A stretch of DNA of 64,000 nt from Fimbriimonadaceae bacterium (GTDB taxonomy: Bacteria > Armatimonadota > Fimbriimonadia > Fimbriimonadales > Fimbriimonadaceae), in NCBI GenBank assembly GCA_026129685.1, contig JAHCHO010000005.1:310001-374000 (forward strand), read 5' to 3'. Below, in pieces: positions 50,736-60,151 of this stretch. Each line of letters opens with the position of its first letter. Positions within the stretch are counted from its first letter, which is position 1. A model generated the notes under the pieces. It ran no database searches, had not been told where the DNA came from, and saw only the letters and a list, made by a program, of their open reading frames with translations. Position numbers and translations under genes: made by a program.

Positions 50736-52211
50736 TCAGGCGGCGTCGAGCGACAGGTTCAGACGAGCGGCGATCATGTGACGGTAATGCGTCGAACGGT
50801 TTCGGCCCCGGCGCTTCGACTCGTACAACGCCTCGTCGGCCTGGTCGACCAGCTTCTTGCCGTCCGTCAACTTGCCGTTGGCGGTGGCGACCCCGAAGCT
50901 CGCCGTGACGTGGTTGATGCCGAAGTCGTGGGCCTCGATCGCTTCCCGAAAAGCCTCCGCGCGCTCGAGCGCGTGCTCCGGACCGGCGTTGGGGAGGATG
51001 ATGACGAACTCCTCGCCGCCGTAGCGGGCCGCGAACTCGCCGACGCTGCAGGTCCGCTGGAGCGTGTCCGCGAGCTCGCGCAGCACCGTGTCGCCCGTCG
51101 TGTGCCCGTAGTGGTCGTTCAGCTGCTTGAAGCGATCCACGTCCAGCAGGATCAACGAGAGGGGGTGCTCGGAACGCAGGTGCTTCTCGAACTCCTCCTC
51201 GAACAGCTGCTGGAAGGCGCGGCGGTTGCGGAGTCCGGTTAGGCCGTCGGTGACCGCCATGTGCTCGAGACGGGTGTTCGCCTCCTCGAGCTTCATCCGC
51301 TCCCGCTCCAGTTCCATCGCGATGACGTTGAGCTGCTTGACGTGGACCTCGCCCCGCTGCTCGGCCTCCTTGCGGGCCGTGATGTCCACGTTCCCGCAGA
51401 TGACGCCGCGTACCTCGTTGTTCATGCCTCGCAGCGGGAAGATGTTGGCCAGCATGTAGCACATCGTGCCGTCCTGCCGGGTCATCGACCACTCGACCTG
51501 ATCCATGTTGCCGCCAAGGAGGACCTTCTCAAGGGTGCTCTTGGACCAAGGCTTCCGGCTCTTGCCGCTGAACAGCTCCCAGACCACCCGGTCGATCGCG
51601 AGATAGGGCGGAATCTGGAACAACTGCTCGGACTCACGGTTCCACTCGCGAATCCGGAAATCGTGATCGAACGTGAAACAGGCGATCGGCAAGCCGTCGA
51701 ACAGCTCCTCGAACCGGGTGGAGGCGACCGTCAGCAGTCGGTGGGCGTCTCGGAGGCGCTCCTGGGCGTTGTCTCGCTCGCGCACGACCTGCCGCATCTG
51801 CTGCTCGGTCGCGAGGACCCGGCCGGCGACCACCATCCGGGAGAACAACTCGTCGCCGTCGAAAGGCCGTCCGACGACATCGTCCACCCCCGCTTCGAAA
51901 GCGAGAAGACGGTGCGAACGGCTGCTGTGCGCCGTGCCGATGACGACGTAGGTGTAGGCTCCTCCGAGGGCGCGAATCTCCCGCGTCAGTTCGATGCCGT
52001 CCAGTTGGGGCAGGATCCAAGCGGCGACCACGATCGGGTAGTGCCGGTGGCGCAACAGGTCCAAGGCTTGCGCCCCGTCCTCGGCCAGCTCGACCCGATG
52101 GCCGAGGTCGGTCAGGTGCCGCGCAAGAACGTTCCGCTCGACCTCGTCGCCTTCGGCGACAAGGACGAGTTGGGGCTCAAGCACATCCTCGTAAGTCGAT
52201 CGGTTGCCCAT
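50736..52211 (-). CDS. Diguanylate cyclase with degenerate receiver and PAS domains
   Basis: A 491-residue cytoplasmic protein making cyclic di-GMP. Residues 13-125 are a receiver fold (QLVLVAEGDEVERNVLARHL), but the phospho-acceptor Asp is replaced: VVAAWILPQLDG has Ala64 at that position, and the conserved Lys is Arg115. A PAS domain spans about 165-280 (FDGLPIACFTFDHDFRIREW), then a coiled coil and the GGDEF domain (TDGLTGLRNRRAF) with active-site GGEEF at 398-402. The inhibitory RxxD site reads SVGE, so product inhibition is probably weak. ATG 52211 is preceded by AAAGGA. Confidence 0.93.
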   Translation of the reverse strand: MGNRSTYEDVLEPQLVLVAEGDEVERNVLARHLTDLGHRVELAEDGAQALDLLRHRHYPIVVAAWILPQLDGIELTREIRALGGAYTYVVIGTAHSSRSHRLLAFEAGVDDVVGRPFDGDELFSRMVVAGRVLATEQQMRQVVRERDNAQERLRDAHRLLTVASTRFEELFDGLPIACFTFDHDFRIREWNRESEQLFQIPPYLAIDRVVWELFSGKSRKPWSKSTLEKVLLGGNMDQVEWSMTRQDGTMCYMLANIFPLRGMNNEVRGVICGNVDITARKEAEQRGEVHVKQLNVIAMELERERMKLEEANTRLEHMAVTDGLTGLRNRRAFQQLFEEEFEKHLRSEHPLSLILLDVDRFKQLNDHYGHTTGDTVLRELADTLQRTCSVGEFAARYGGEEFVIILPNAGPEHALERAEAFREAIEAHDFGINHVTASFGVATANGKLTDGKKLVDQADEALYESKRRGRNRSTHYRHMIAARLNLSLDAA

Positions 52212-52372
52212 TCCTTTGGTCCGAGCGCGGCGGGGACCTCGACGCGCCGAGGGTTGGAGTCCGCCTACCGTTGTCGGCATGATGGGAACCCCGAACGCCA
52301 CCGGCGCGCGCGGTCTCCCAATGGCCGCACCCGTATTATTGGGAGCGGGATGTTACGGGCATCCCCGTCGCC

Positions 52373-53992
52373 TTACGAGGTTGCGGGCGTCGTTCGGCGT
52401 TCGACGGCGGCGCGCACCAAACCGGCGAACAGTGGATGCGGGCGGTTGGGACGGCTGCGGAATTCGGGATGGGCCTGCGTGCCGACAAAAAACGGGTGGC
52501 TCGGCAACTCGATCATCTCGACGAGGCGGTAGTCGGGAGACACGCCGGAGATGACGAGGCCGCGCTCGATGAAGGATTCGCGGTAATCGTTGTTCACCTC
52601 GTAGCGATGCCGATGGCGCTCGCTGATGCGGGTCGAGCCGTAAAGGCGATAGGCCAGGCTTCCGGGCGAAACGTTGCAGGGATACGCGCCGAGCCGCATC
52701 GAGGCCCCTTTGGCGGTGACGTCCCGTTGCTCCGGGAGGAGATGGATGACCGGGTGCGGGGAGTCGGCGTTGATCTCCTCGCTGTTCGCCCCCTCGAGCC
52801 CGCAAACGTTCCTCGCGAACTCGATGACCGCCATTTGCAGCCCGAGGCAAATGCCGAGGAAGGGCAGGCCGGTCTCGCGTGCGTACTGAATGGCGCGAAT
52901 CTTGCCCTCGATGCCGCGTCCCCCGAAACCGGGCGCGACGACCAGCCCGTCGAGCTTGGACAACGAGTCGGCGGGCGAGACGCCGGTCTCCAACGAGTCG
53001 CTCTCGATCCACTCGATCTCAACCGCGCAATCGTTGGGAATCCCCCCGTGAACGAGGGCTTCGGCGATGGACTTGTAGGCGTCCCCGTTGCCGGTGTACT
53101 TCCCGACGACTCCGATGCGGCAGGTTCGGCCCGGGTTCTTCAGCGTCTTGACCAACTGCCTCCAGGCCTCGAGGTCCACCGTGCGCTTCTCCATCCCCAG
53201 GCGCTCGATGATCAGTTCGCCGAGGCCGAGCTCCTCGAGCATGAGCGGGACCTCGTAGATCGTCTCGGCGCTGAGCGACTCGATGACCGCCTTGGTCGGC
53301 ACGTCGCAGAAGAGCGAAATCTTGTCCTTGACCTCCGCGCCGAGGGGCGCCTCCGTGCGGCAGATGAGCACGTCCGGGGCGATCCCGATCTCGCGCAGCT
53401 TGATCACGCTGTGCTGGGTCGGTTTCGTCTTGATCTCGTGCCAGGGTCCGACCGTCGGCACGAGCGTGACGTGGACGAAGAGCGTGTTCTCGGCGCCGAC
53501 GTCCTTGCGAATCTGTCGGATCGCCTCCATGAAGGGCAGGCTTTCGATGTCGCCGACCGTGCCGCCGATCTCCGCGATCACCACGTCCGCCTTGAGGTCC
53601 CGGCCGATGCCCAGGATGCCGTCCTTGATCGTGTTCGTCACGTGGGGGATGACCTGCACGGTCGCGCCGAGGTAGTCGCCGCGGCGCTCGGCCTCGATCA
53701 CCTGGCGATAGACCTTGCCCGTCGTGATCGAACTCCCGCCGGTACAGAACACGTCCATGAAGCGCTCGTAATGGCCCAGGTCGAGGTCCGTTTCGGCGCC
53801 GTCTTCCGTGACGAAGACCTCCCCGTGCTGGTACGGGTTCATCGTGCCCGCGTCCACGTTGATGTAGGGATCGAGCTTGACCGGGGACACCGCGTACCCG
53901 CGGTTGCGCAGGAGTCGCCCGAGGCTGGCGGTCGTGATGCCCTTGCCGATCGAACTCACGACGCCACCCGTCACAAATATGTACTTCGTCAC
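52373..53992 (-). CDS. pyrG: CTP synthase
   Basis: A 539-residue enzyme that aminates UTP to CTP using glutamine. The amidoligase domain begins [20 protein letters not shown] and carries [20 protein letters not shown] and [12 protein letters not shown]. The glutaminase domain has [20 protein letters not shown], the nucleophilic Cys in [19 protein letters not shown], and HPEFRSRP near the end. GTG 53992 has a perfect GGAGGA ribosome site. Confidence 0.97.
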   Translation of the reverse strand: MTKYIFVTGGVVSSIGKGITTASLGRLLRNRGYAVSPVKLDPYINVDAGTMNPYQHGEVFVTEDGAETDLDLGHYERFMDVFCTGGSSITTGKVYRQVIEAERRGDYLGATVQVIPHVTNTIKDGILGIGRDLKADVVIAEIGGTVGDIESLPFMEAIRQIRKDVGAENTLFVHVTLVPTVGPWHEIKTKPTQHSVIKLREIGIAPDVLICRTEAPLGAEVKDKISLFCDVPTKAVIESLSAETIYEVPLMLEELGLGELIIERLGMEKRTVDLEAWRQLVKTLKNPGRTCRIGVVGKYTGNGDAYKSIAEALVHGGIPNDCAVEIEWIESDSLETGVSPADSLSKLDGLVVAPGFGGRGIEGKIRAIQYARETGLPFLGICLGLQMAVIEFARNVCGLEGANSEEINADSPHPVIHLLPEQRDVTAKGASMRLGAYPCNVSPGSLAYRLYGSTRISERHRHRYEVNNDYRESFIERGLVISGVSPDYRLVEMIELPSHPFFVGTQAHPEFRSRPNRPHPLFAGLVRAAVERRTTPATS

Positions 53993-54099
53993 GACCGTCC
54001 TCCGGGAAACCCCGGTTCAAAACGGCGGAGGCGGGCGCAACGACGCCCGCGCCAACGCGTCATGGGGTTTCTCGAATTATGACCGGTTTCTGACGAGAA

Positions 54100-54127
54100 A
54101 ACGGCACGCCGGGTCCGGCGTGCCGTT
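54100..54127 (-). terminator. Intrinsic terminator after the gene at 54151
   Basis: AACGGCACGCCGG and CCGGCGTGCCGTT form a perfect 13-bp stem with a 2-nt loop. On the minus strand it is followed by TTTTCTCGTC. It ends the gene at 54151-54684 and separates it from pyrG. Confidence 0.85.
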
Positions 54128-54150
54128 GGCTGCCGCTCACGCGCGGCCTG

Positions 54151-54684
54151 TCAGTTGTTGGAGACCACGCGGATGTCGCCACGGAACATCACGGCGGGAA
54201 TCTCCCGCACGAGGGCGCCGTCGCGCGAGGTGAATTTGACGACGATCTTGTCCGGCGTCTCGGTCGCCCCGGCGGGACCACGATTGTCCTCGACCTGAAC
54301 GCGAACCGACCCGTGTACCGTCACGACGCCCCTCGGCCCCCGGTGGCGAAGGGTGGCGGGGCCTTCGAAGACCGCCTTGTTCGCGTCCACCCGTAGGAAG
54401 CCGATCTCGCGCGCCAGAAGGCTGAACCTACGGTCGGGAGTCGGGTCGGCGCGGTTCGTCACCGTGTCCATCGAGAAGGTGCCGCGCACGACGGGTTGCC
54501 CGTTGACGGGCCGCTTGTGGACCTCGAACCGGACCTGGAACCCGTCTCGCTCCTGCGTGATGGGGTTGAAGTAAACGGCGATCCCCGCTCCGATCGCCGC
54601 TTGGCCCACGTTGGTCTGGGCGAGCACCCCCGTCGCTCCCGCGCCGAGCAGAAGGGCGCAAAGCCCCTGAGTTACGATCCGCAT
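54151..54684 (-). CDS. Secreted hypothetical protein, 177 aa
   Basis: An exported protein with signal MRIVTQGLCALLLGAGATG then VLAQ; GGAGGT nine bases before the ATG is a good ribosome site. The mature part is beta-rich (FQVRFEVHKRPVNGQPVVRG, RGVVTVHGSVRVQVEDNRGP). No family is recognised. It has its own terminator and no obvious functional neighbours. Similar small secreted proteins recur in Armatimonadota-like genomes. Confidence 0.7.
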   Translation of the reverse strand: MRIVTQGLCALLLGAGATGVLAQTNVGQAAIGAGIAVYFNPITQERDGFQVRFEVHKRPVNGQPVVRGTFSMDTVTNRADPTPDRRFSLLAREIGFLRVDANKAVFEGPATLRHRGPRGVVTVHGSVRVQVEDNRGPAGATETPDKIVVKFTSRDGALVREIPAVMFRGDIRVVSNN

Positions 54685-54825
54685 CGCTTGGATACCTCCA
54701 TCGGACGGTCTTTCACAAAAACGGCCTCTAGAGGCTATGACCCTCGTCGGGGGCCGATTGTTCGGACAGCGCCCGGCTCGTACCCCTTTTCTTAGCAGAA
54801 ACCGGCACGGTTCGGTCGGTGGCGA

Positions 54826-55275
54826 TCAGAGTTCGACTTCTGCCGGGACGCCCACGATGACCGCCAGAAGATCGTCGGAGGCGACCTGCGCGCCCACCGT
54901 CGCGAGAAGCTTGTTCAACACGCCGTCGAAGGGGGCGACGAACGGTTGCTGGGTCTTCATCGCCTCCAGGACGAACAAGCGCTGGCCGCTGACGACCGGC
55001 TCGCCCTCGGCGACGCAGACGTCCACGACCTGCCCGGGCATCGGTGCGCGCAGTTCGCCGTTGTGGTCGGCCGCCTCGCGCCCGTGGACGACCGGAGCGA
55101 GAATGTAGCTCCGACCTCGGTACGAAACGAGGACCTTGTCGCCCTGACGGACGGCCAGCGCCGAGTGGGTCCCGTCCGGACCCCGCACCCAAAGGCGGTC
55201 GTGTCCGCGAAGCAGTTCGAACCCCTCGAGCCGGTCCGCCAGTTCGGACTCGACCCCGTTGACGAGCCGCTTCAG
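54826..55275 (-). CDS. Biotin carboxyl carrier-like protein (biotinyl attachment domain)
   Basis: A 149-residue protein whose C-terminal ~75 residues are a biotinyl domain: APMPGQVVDVCVAEGEPVVS then LFVLEAMKTQQPFVAPFDG, with the modified Lys in EAMKT (EAMKM in most). The N-terminal half resembles the linker domain of acyl-CoA carboxylase alpha subunits, but the carboxylase itself is absent. No ATG, GTG or TTG fits; the best start is CTG 55275, four bases after GGAGGA and overlapping the upstream TGA as CTGA. The partner carboxylase/transcarboxylase subunits must be encoded elsewhere. Confidence 0.8.
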   Translation of the reverse strand: MKRLVNGVESELADRLEGFELLRGHDRLWVRGPDGTHSALAVRQGDKVLVSYRGRSYILAPVVHGREAADHNGELRAPMPGQVVDVCVAEGEPVVSGQRLFVLEAMKTQQPFVAPFDGVLNKLLATVGAQVASDDLLAVIVGVPAEVEL

Positions 55276-55961
55276 CGCGTCCTCCGGTAAGCGTCGGCCG
55301 CCCCGACGAAGGCTCGGAATACCGACTGCGAGTCGGCGTGCTCGTTCGTCGTTTCCGGGTGCCATTGGATGCCGATCAGCCAAGGGCCGTCCGTCCCTTC
55401 GACGGCCTCGACGATGCCGTCCTCCGCCCACGCCACCGCGCGCAAGCCACCGCCGACGCGGCCCACCGCCTGGTGGTGATAACTCTTGCCCTCCGCGCGC
55501 TCGCCCAGAATGCCGCCCAGCCGGCTGTCGGGAGCGATCCGATACCGCTGGAGGGTGCCCCCGGTGTGCGCTTCGTGTCCGACCACGTCGGGCACGTGCT
55601 GGATCAGCGAACCGCCCCGCATCACGTTCAAAAACTGGCACCCGTGGCATACGCCGAGAATCGGACGGTCGGACAAAGCCCGATAGAGGGCCTGGTCGGA
55701 GGCGAACCGTTGGGGATCGTGACCCTCCGCCTTCGGGTGCGGCGGCTCGTTCCAGAGCGCGGAGTCCAGGTCGCCGCCCCCGGGAATCAGCCAGGCGTGA
55801 ACCAAGCCCGCGTAGTCGGCGACCTCGGGCAACGGAGGGAGGATCACCGGGACCCCGCCCGCCATCGCGATCGCTTCCGCGTAACGAAGCGGGAGGTCGA
55901 TCCGCCGCGCCCCATCGTCGGCGGTCACCAGGCGCGTCGAGATGCCGACGATCGGCTTCAC
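55272..55961 (-). CDS. Class I glutamine amidotransferase, peptidase C26 (PuuD-like)
   Basis: A 229-residue gamma-glutamyl hydrolase-like protein. The N-terminus KPIVGISTRLV, the oxyanion loop AWLIPGGGDL, nucleophilic Cys in ILGVCHGCQFLNVMRGGSL and catalytic HPE in LIGIQWHPETTNEHAD are those of the PuuD/peptidase C26 group, which hydrolyses gamma-glutamyl-GABA or folate polyglutamates. GTG 55961 overlaps the upstream E2 stop (GTGA), and its own TGA overlaps the biotinyl-protein start, so all three genes are translationally linked. Confidence 0.9.
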   Translation of the reverse strand: MKPIVGISTRLVTADDGARRIDLPLRYAEAIAMAGGVPVILPPLPEVADYAGLVHAWLIPGGGDLDSALWNEPPHPKAEGHDPQRFASDQALYRALSDRPILGVCHGCQFLNVMRGGSLIQHVPDVVGHEAHTGGTLQRYRIAPDSRLGGILGERAEGKSYHHQAVGRVGGGLRAVAWAEDGIVEAVEGTDGPWLIGIQWHPETTNEHADSQSVFRAFVGAADAYRRTR

Positions 55962-57136
55962 GGGAGCAGACTCTCGATGGACTCGACGTTCTGGCGCACG
56001 TTCAGCAGGAAGTTGGCCGCCCCGACCCCGTTGATGACCCGATGGTCGAACGTCAACGTGAGATTGACCATGCGTTGAGGGATGGGCTGCTCCGACACGT
56101 CCGGCAGACCCCAATACACTTCCCCGATGAAGAGCGTCGCGACGGCCGGCGGCACGACGACGGGCACCGCGTCCCGAAGTCCGTAGCGCTGCATGTTCGT
56201 CAGGCTGATCGTCACCGCCTCGTTGACCTGGTCCTTGCCGGACCGCGCCAACTCGATTCGGTCGCGCGCGCGCTGCGCGAAGCTCCGCCAGTCAAGGTCG
56301 TCCGCGTCCTCGATCACCGCGAGTACCAACTCGTCGCCCGGGAGGGCGACCGCGATCCCCAAATGGGCGTGCAGGTACGTGCGCAACGTTCCTTCGCCGA
56401 CCAGGGTCGAGCGGAACGCCGGGTGGTCGGCCAGGGCACGGGCGACCGCGAAGGCGAACATCGTGAAGGCGGAGGGCTGAAAGCCGTCGCCGCTCTTCTT
56501 GACCGCCTCCCGGGCGCGCTCGATCGCGTCCCACTTCATCACGACCGTCTCCGTGCCGGGAACGACCAGTTGGGAGCCGCGCTGGAGACGCGAAGCCAAG
56601 ACGCGCTGTTGCGTGGTCAGCGGGACCTCGGCGTACCCTCGCAACGGCGCCGAAGGCGCGGAGGTCTTGCCCGCGAGATGGGCGTCGATCGTCTCCGGCA
56701 GCACCTTGTCATGAACGGCGGCGAGCGCGGCGAGGTCGTCGTCGCTCAACCCCTTCTCCTTCGCGTAGGCACGGGTCCGGGGGGGCACGTTGCGAAGCCG
56801 GTTGCCGCTTTCGGAAGAGCGCGCCGGTTCGGCCACGGCCACGACCGGCGTGGCCGTGGGCGGTCCATGGCCGGCCGGCGCGTCCTCGACCTCGCCCGCC
56901 ACCTCCATCGTCGCCACGTCCGCCCCGATCGCCAGCACCTGATCGGGCTCCCCGAGCCACGCCACGAGCGTCCCTTCGTAAGGGGATTCCACGTCCATTA
57001 CCGCTTTGTCGGTTTCCATCTGGTAGATGGGCTCGTCGCGCCGGACCTTGTCGCCGGGTTGCTTCAAGAAGGCGACGAGACGGGCCTCCTGAAGGCCTTC
57101 ACCGATTTGGGGGATGCGCAATGATACGACGGGCAT
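55958..57136 (-). CDS. 2-oxo acid dehydrogenase E2 component (dihydrolipoyl acyltransferase)
   Basis: A 392-residue acyltransferase core of a 2-oxo acid dehydrogenase complex. Order: lipoyl domain (IPQIGEGLQEARLVAFLKQP, lipoyl-Lys in METDKAVMDVES), Pro/Ala linker, peripheral subunit-binding domain (NVPPRTRAYAKEKGLSDDDL) and catalytic domain. The catalytic motif reads FDHRVINGVGAANFL: His is kept but the usual Asp of HRxxDG is Asn. ATG 57136 has CAGGAGA upstream. E1 and E3 genes are not adjacent. Confidence 0.92.
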   Translation of the reverse strand: MPVVSLRIPQIGEGLQEARLVAFLKQPGDKVRRDEPIYQMETDKAVMDVESPYEGTLVAWLGEPDQVLAIGADVATMEVAGEVEDAPAGHGPPTATPVVAVAEPARSSESGNRLRNVPPRTRAYAKEKGLSDDDLAALAAVHDKVLPETIDAHLAGKTSAPSAPLRGYAEVPLTTQQRVLASRLQRGSQLVVPGTETVVMKWDAIERAREAVKKSGDGFQPSAFTMFAFAVARALADHPAFRSTLVGEGTLRTYLHAHLGIAVALPGDELVLAVIEDADDLDWRSFAQRARDRIELARSGKDQVNEAVTISLTNMQRYGLRDAVPVVVPPAVATLFIGEVYWGLPDVSEQPIPQRMVNLTLTFDHRVINGVGAANFLLNVRQNVESIESLLP

Positions 57137-57248
57137 GGGTCTCCTGGAACGCGCGGACGCTGATGCATGGGAGTTTGGCATAGCGGACGTCCCAAGGTCA
57201 TGCGACCCGTCCGCATCGGGAACCTCGGGCGCCCCGCAGGCGTGATGC

Positions 57249-57254
57249 GATAAT
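57249..57254 (+). promoter_or_regulatory. -10-like box GATAAT upstream of the HtrA gene
   Basis: GATAAT ends ten bases before ATG 57265, supporting that start over the ATGs at 57253 and 57256, which lie in or against the box. Confidence 0.45.
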
Positions 57255-57264
57255 GATGACGGTC

Positions 57265-58431
57265 ATGCGGTCCGCGAAGGTCACGGTTCGGTTCGTTCAG
57301 GCGCTTTTGATGGCGGTGTGCATCGTCGCGCTCGTCGCCGGGGGGGTCGTGCTCGGACTGCGGTTCGATCGGCAGCAGTCGGCGACGGCCTTGGTCGGCA
57401 GACTGGACCGGGCGTTCACGGTCCAAAGTCCGAAGGAGCCCGTCGGCGGCCCGGTCGACTTCCGAGCGGCCGCCCAGCGGGTGATCCCGTCCGTCGTCTC
57501 GATCGACAAATACGAAGAGGTCTATGGCTTCTTCCGGCGCGAACCGGGCGTCGAGCAGACCGCGACCGGAAGCGGCGTCCTCATCAGCGACGACGGATAC
57601 ATCCTGACCAACAACCACGTCATCGAGAACGCCGCCCAGGTCACCGTGCGCCTCAACGACAAGCGGCAGTTCGACGCCAAGGTCATCGGGACCGATCCCT
57701 ATTCCGATCTTGGCCTGCTGAAGATCAGCGCGCCGAACCTGAAGCCCGCCGAAATGGGGTCGAGCAAGGGCCTTGAGATCGGCCAATGGGTCATCGCGGT
57801 CGGCAGTCCCTTGGGATACGACAACACCCTGAGCGTCGGCGTCGTGAGCAGCCTCAATCGGACCCTCCCAAGCGAGGGACGCTCCCTTCTCGTGAACGCG
57901 ATCCAGACCGACGCCGCGATCAACCAGGGCAATTCCGGCGGCGCCTTGGCCGATGCGCAGGGCCGTCTCGTCGGCATCAACACCGCCATCGCCAGCATCG
58001 GAGGCGGCAGCATCGGCATCGGGTTCGCGATCCCCATCGATCGGGCCCGAAGGGTGGTCAACGACATCCTCAAGTACGGCCGCGCCCGCTACGGAACCCT
58101 GGGGGTGATCGTCGATTCCCGGCCCGGGTTGCTCCAGCGCGAGCGGGTGCGACTGCAACTCGAGGAGATGCTCGGCGCAAAGCCGCCGGCGCACGGCATC
58201 CTCGTCCGCGAGGTCGTTCGGCGATCCGTCGCCGAAACGGCGGGGCTGCAGCCGTTCGATCTGATCCTCAAGGTCAACGGAAAGCCGATGGACGATCCGA
58301 TCGAACTGGCGAAATTCCAGCTCGACAGCGCGCCCGGCGAGAAGGCCACCGTCGAGGTCTGGCACAAGGGCGCCACCAGGAGCCTGACGCTGACCCTGGA
58401 CGACCGGCTGACCAGGACTGCGGAGGAGTAG
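57265..58431 (+). CDS. HtrA/DegP-like serine protease with PDZ domain
   Basis: A 388-residue membrane-anchored, periplasm-facing protease for misfolded envelope proteins. Anchor: ALLMAVCIVALVAGGVVLGL (about residues 13-33). Trypsin-like domain with the full triad: His in GYILTNNHVIENA, Asp in DPYSDLGLLKI, Ser in NQGNSGGALADAQG. One PDZ domain covers about residues 285-378 (GILVREVVRRSVAETAGLQP, FDLILKVNGKPMDDPIELA). It starts a run of five plus-strand genes. Confidence 0.95.
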   Translation: MRSAKVTVRFVQALLMAVCIVALVAGGVVLGLRFDRQQSATALVGRLDRAFTVQSPKEPVGGPVDFRAAAQRVIPSVVSIDKYEEVYGFFRREPGVEQTATGSGVLISDDGYILTNNHVIENAAQVTVRLNDKRQFDAKVIGTDPYSDLGLLKISAPNLKPAEMGSSKGLEIGQWVIAVGSPLGYDNTLSVGVVSSLNRTLPSEGRSLLVNAIQTDAAINQGNSGGALADAQGRLVGINTAIASIGGGSIGIGFAIPIDRARRVVNDILKYGRARYGTLGVIVDSRPGLLQRERVRLQLEEMLGAKPPAHGILVREVVRRSVAETAGLQPFDLILKVNGKPMDDPIELAKFQLDSAPGEKATVEVWHKGATRSLTLTLDDRLTRTAEE

Positions 58432-58458
58432 AACCCCAAGTCGCCGAATCGATCGGGC

Positions 58459-60150
58459 ATGAGTTGGATCGTCGCGATCGTCGCAACGGCCCTCGCTCCC
58501 GGAGTGACCATGCGCCCCCTGCTTCCCCCATCGAACGACGTCAAGGTGTGCCAGGTCGGGTACCTCCCGTCCGAACCCAAGTTCGCCGTCGTCACCGCCG
58601 AGCCCACCGGCGAGGCAAGAGTGCGCCGTGCCGCCGACGGGCGAACGGTGGCCACCCTGCCGATCGGCCCCGAAAGAACCGACGCGGACACCGGGGACAA
58701 GGTTCGCTGGGTGAACTTCGGCCGCGTTCGCGCCGAAGGCGATTACGTGCTCGAAGTGGACGGGGTCGGGACGAGTTTCCCCTTCCGAATCGCGAAGGAC
58801 GCCTTCGCGCGGGCGTTTCGGCTCGGGATGCGCTCGTTCTACGGGCAGCGATGCGGCATCGCCGTCGACCTTGCGCCCGACTTCCCAGAGTACCGGTACG
58901 ATGCTTGCCATCTTGAGCCGGCCGTCTACCATGCCTCCAGCGGCCGGGAAGGGACGCGAGACGCCTCGAAGGGCTGGCACGACGCGGGCGATTACGGCAA
59001 GTACGTCGTGAACTCCGGCATCACCACCGGAACGCTTCTCTGGGCGTACGAGCTGAACGCGCGGAAACTGGGCAAGATCGGCCTCGATCTGCCCGAGTCG
59101 GGCGGAAAGCTGCCCGACTTCCTCGCCGAAGTCAAGTGGAACCTTGACTGGATGCTCACGATGCAGGACGTCGACGGCGGCGTCTGGCACAAGTGCACGA
59201 CCGCCCAATTCCCTGGCTTCGTAATGCCCGCCAAGGATCCCACGCCGATGCTGATCATCGGATCGGGCAAGGAACCGTTCAAGACGACCCACGCCACCGC
59301 CAACCTGGTCGCGGTCGCGGCGATCGCGGCGCGGGTCTACCGGCCGTTTGATCGAGCCTATGCCGACCGTTGCCGGCGCGCGGCCGAACTTGGCTGGATC
59401 TGGCTCCGAGATAACCCGGACACGGGCGCCTTCCGTAACCCGCCCGGCATCGCCACCGGCGGGTACGGCGAGCCGAACGCGAGCGACGAACGTCTGTGGG
59501 CCGCCGCCGAGCTGTTCCGAACCACCGGAAACGCCGAGTACGACCGGGCGTTCCTCGCCGCGTACCGCAACTGGACCCCGACGATCAGCCCGACCGCCGC
59601 CCAGAACTGGGGCGACGTGCGCAATCTGGGGATGTTCGCGTACGCCATGAGCGCTCCGGCGAGAGCGAACCCGGAAGCGGTCGCCCGCATCAAGGCGGAC
59701 ACCAAGAAGGCGGCCCAGGCGATCGTCGAAAGGACGCTTGCCAACGGCTACCGAAACCCGCTTCCCGGTGACCAGTACGTCTGGGGCAGCAACGCCGTGG
59801 TCGCCAACTTCGCGATCATGCTGCAGATGGCGAACCGGTTCGAGAAGAACGACGCCGCACGGTTCGCCGCGCTCGACGCCTTGCACTTCCTGCTCGGCCG
59901 AAACCCCTACAACACGAGCTTCGTGACCCACGTGGGAACCAAGAGCGCCATGCGGCCCCATCACCGTCCGAGCGCTGCCGACGGGGTGGACGCCCCGTGG
60001 CCGGGGCTTCTCGTCGGCGGCCCCAACGCGAACCGACGAACGCCCCCCGGCAAGCCCTGGGTGGACGACCAGAGCAATTTCACCCAGAACGAGAACGCGA
60101 TCAACTGGAACGCCGCCCTCGTGTTCGTGTTGGCGGAGGCGTTGCCCTAG
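58459..60150 (+). CDS. Secreted glycoside hydrolase family 9 (cellulase-type)
   Basis: A 563-residue endo-/exo-beta-glucanase of GH9. Signal MSWIVAIVATALAPG, then the N-terminal Ig-like CelD-N domain (VKVCQVGYLPSEPKFAVVTA) to about residue 115. The (alpha/alpha)6 barrel carries the catalytic-base motif KGWHDAGDYGKYVVNSG, the substrate HRPS motif in MRPHHRPSAADG, and the acid Glu in NFTQNENAINWNAALV. It should cut beta-1,4-glucans or related glycans outside the cell. The next gene starts two bases after its stop. Confidence 0.94.
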   Translation: MSWIVAIVATALAPGVTMRPLLPPSNDVKVCQVGYLPSEPKFAVVTAEPTGEARVRRAADGRTVATLPIGPERTDADTGDKVRWVNFGRVRAEGDYVLEVDGVGTSFPFRIAKDAFARAFRLGMRSFYGQRCGIAVDLAPDFPEYRYDACHLEPAVYHASSGREGTRDASKGWHDAGDYGKYVVNSGITTGTLLWAYELNARKLGKIGLDLPESGGKLPDFLAEVKWNLDWMLTMQDVDGGVWHKCTTAQFPGFVMPAKDPTPMLIIGSGKEPFKTTHATANLVAVAAIAARVYRPFDRAYADRCRRAAELGWIWLRDNPDTGAFRNPPGIATGGYGEPNASDERLWAAAELFRTTGNAEYDRAFLAAYRNWTPTISPTAAQNWGDVRNLGMFAYAMSAPARANPEAVARIKADTKKAAQAIVERTLANGYRNPLPGDQYVWGSNAVVANFAIMLQMANRFEKNDAARFAALDALHFLLGRNPYNTSFVTHVGTKSAMRPHHRPSAADGVDAPWPGLLVGGPNANRRTPPGKPWVDDQSNFTQNENAINWNAALVFVLAEALP

Positions 60151-60151
60151 C

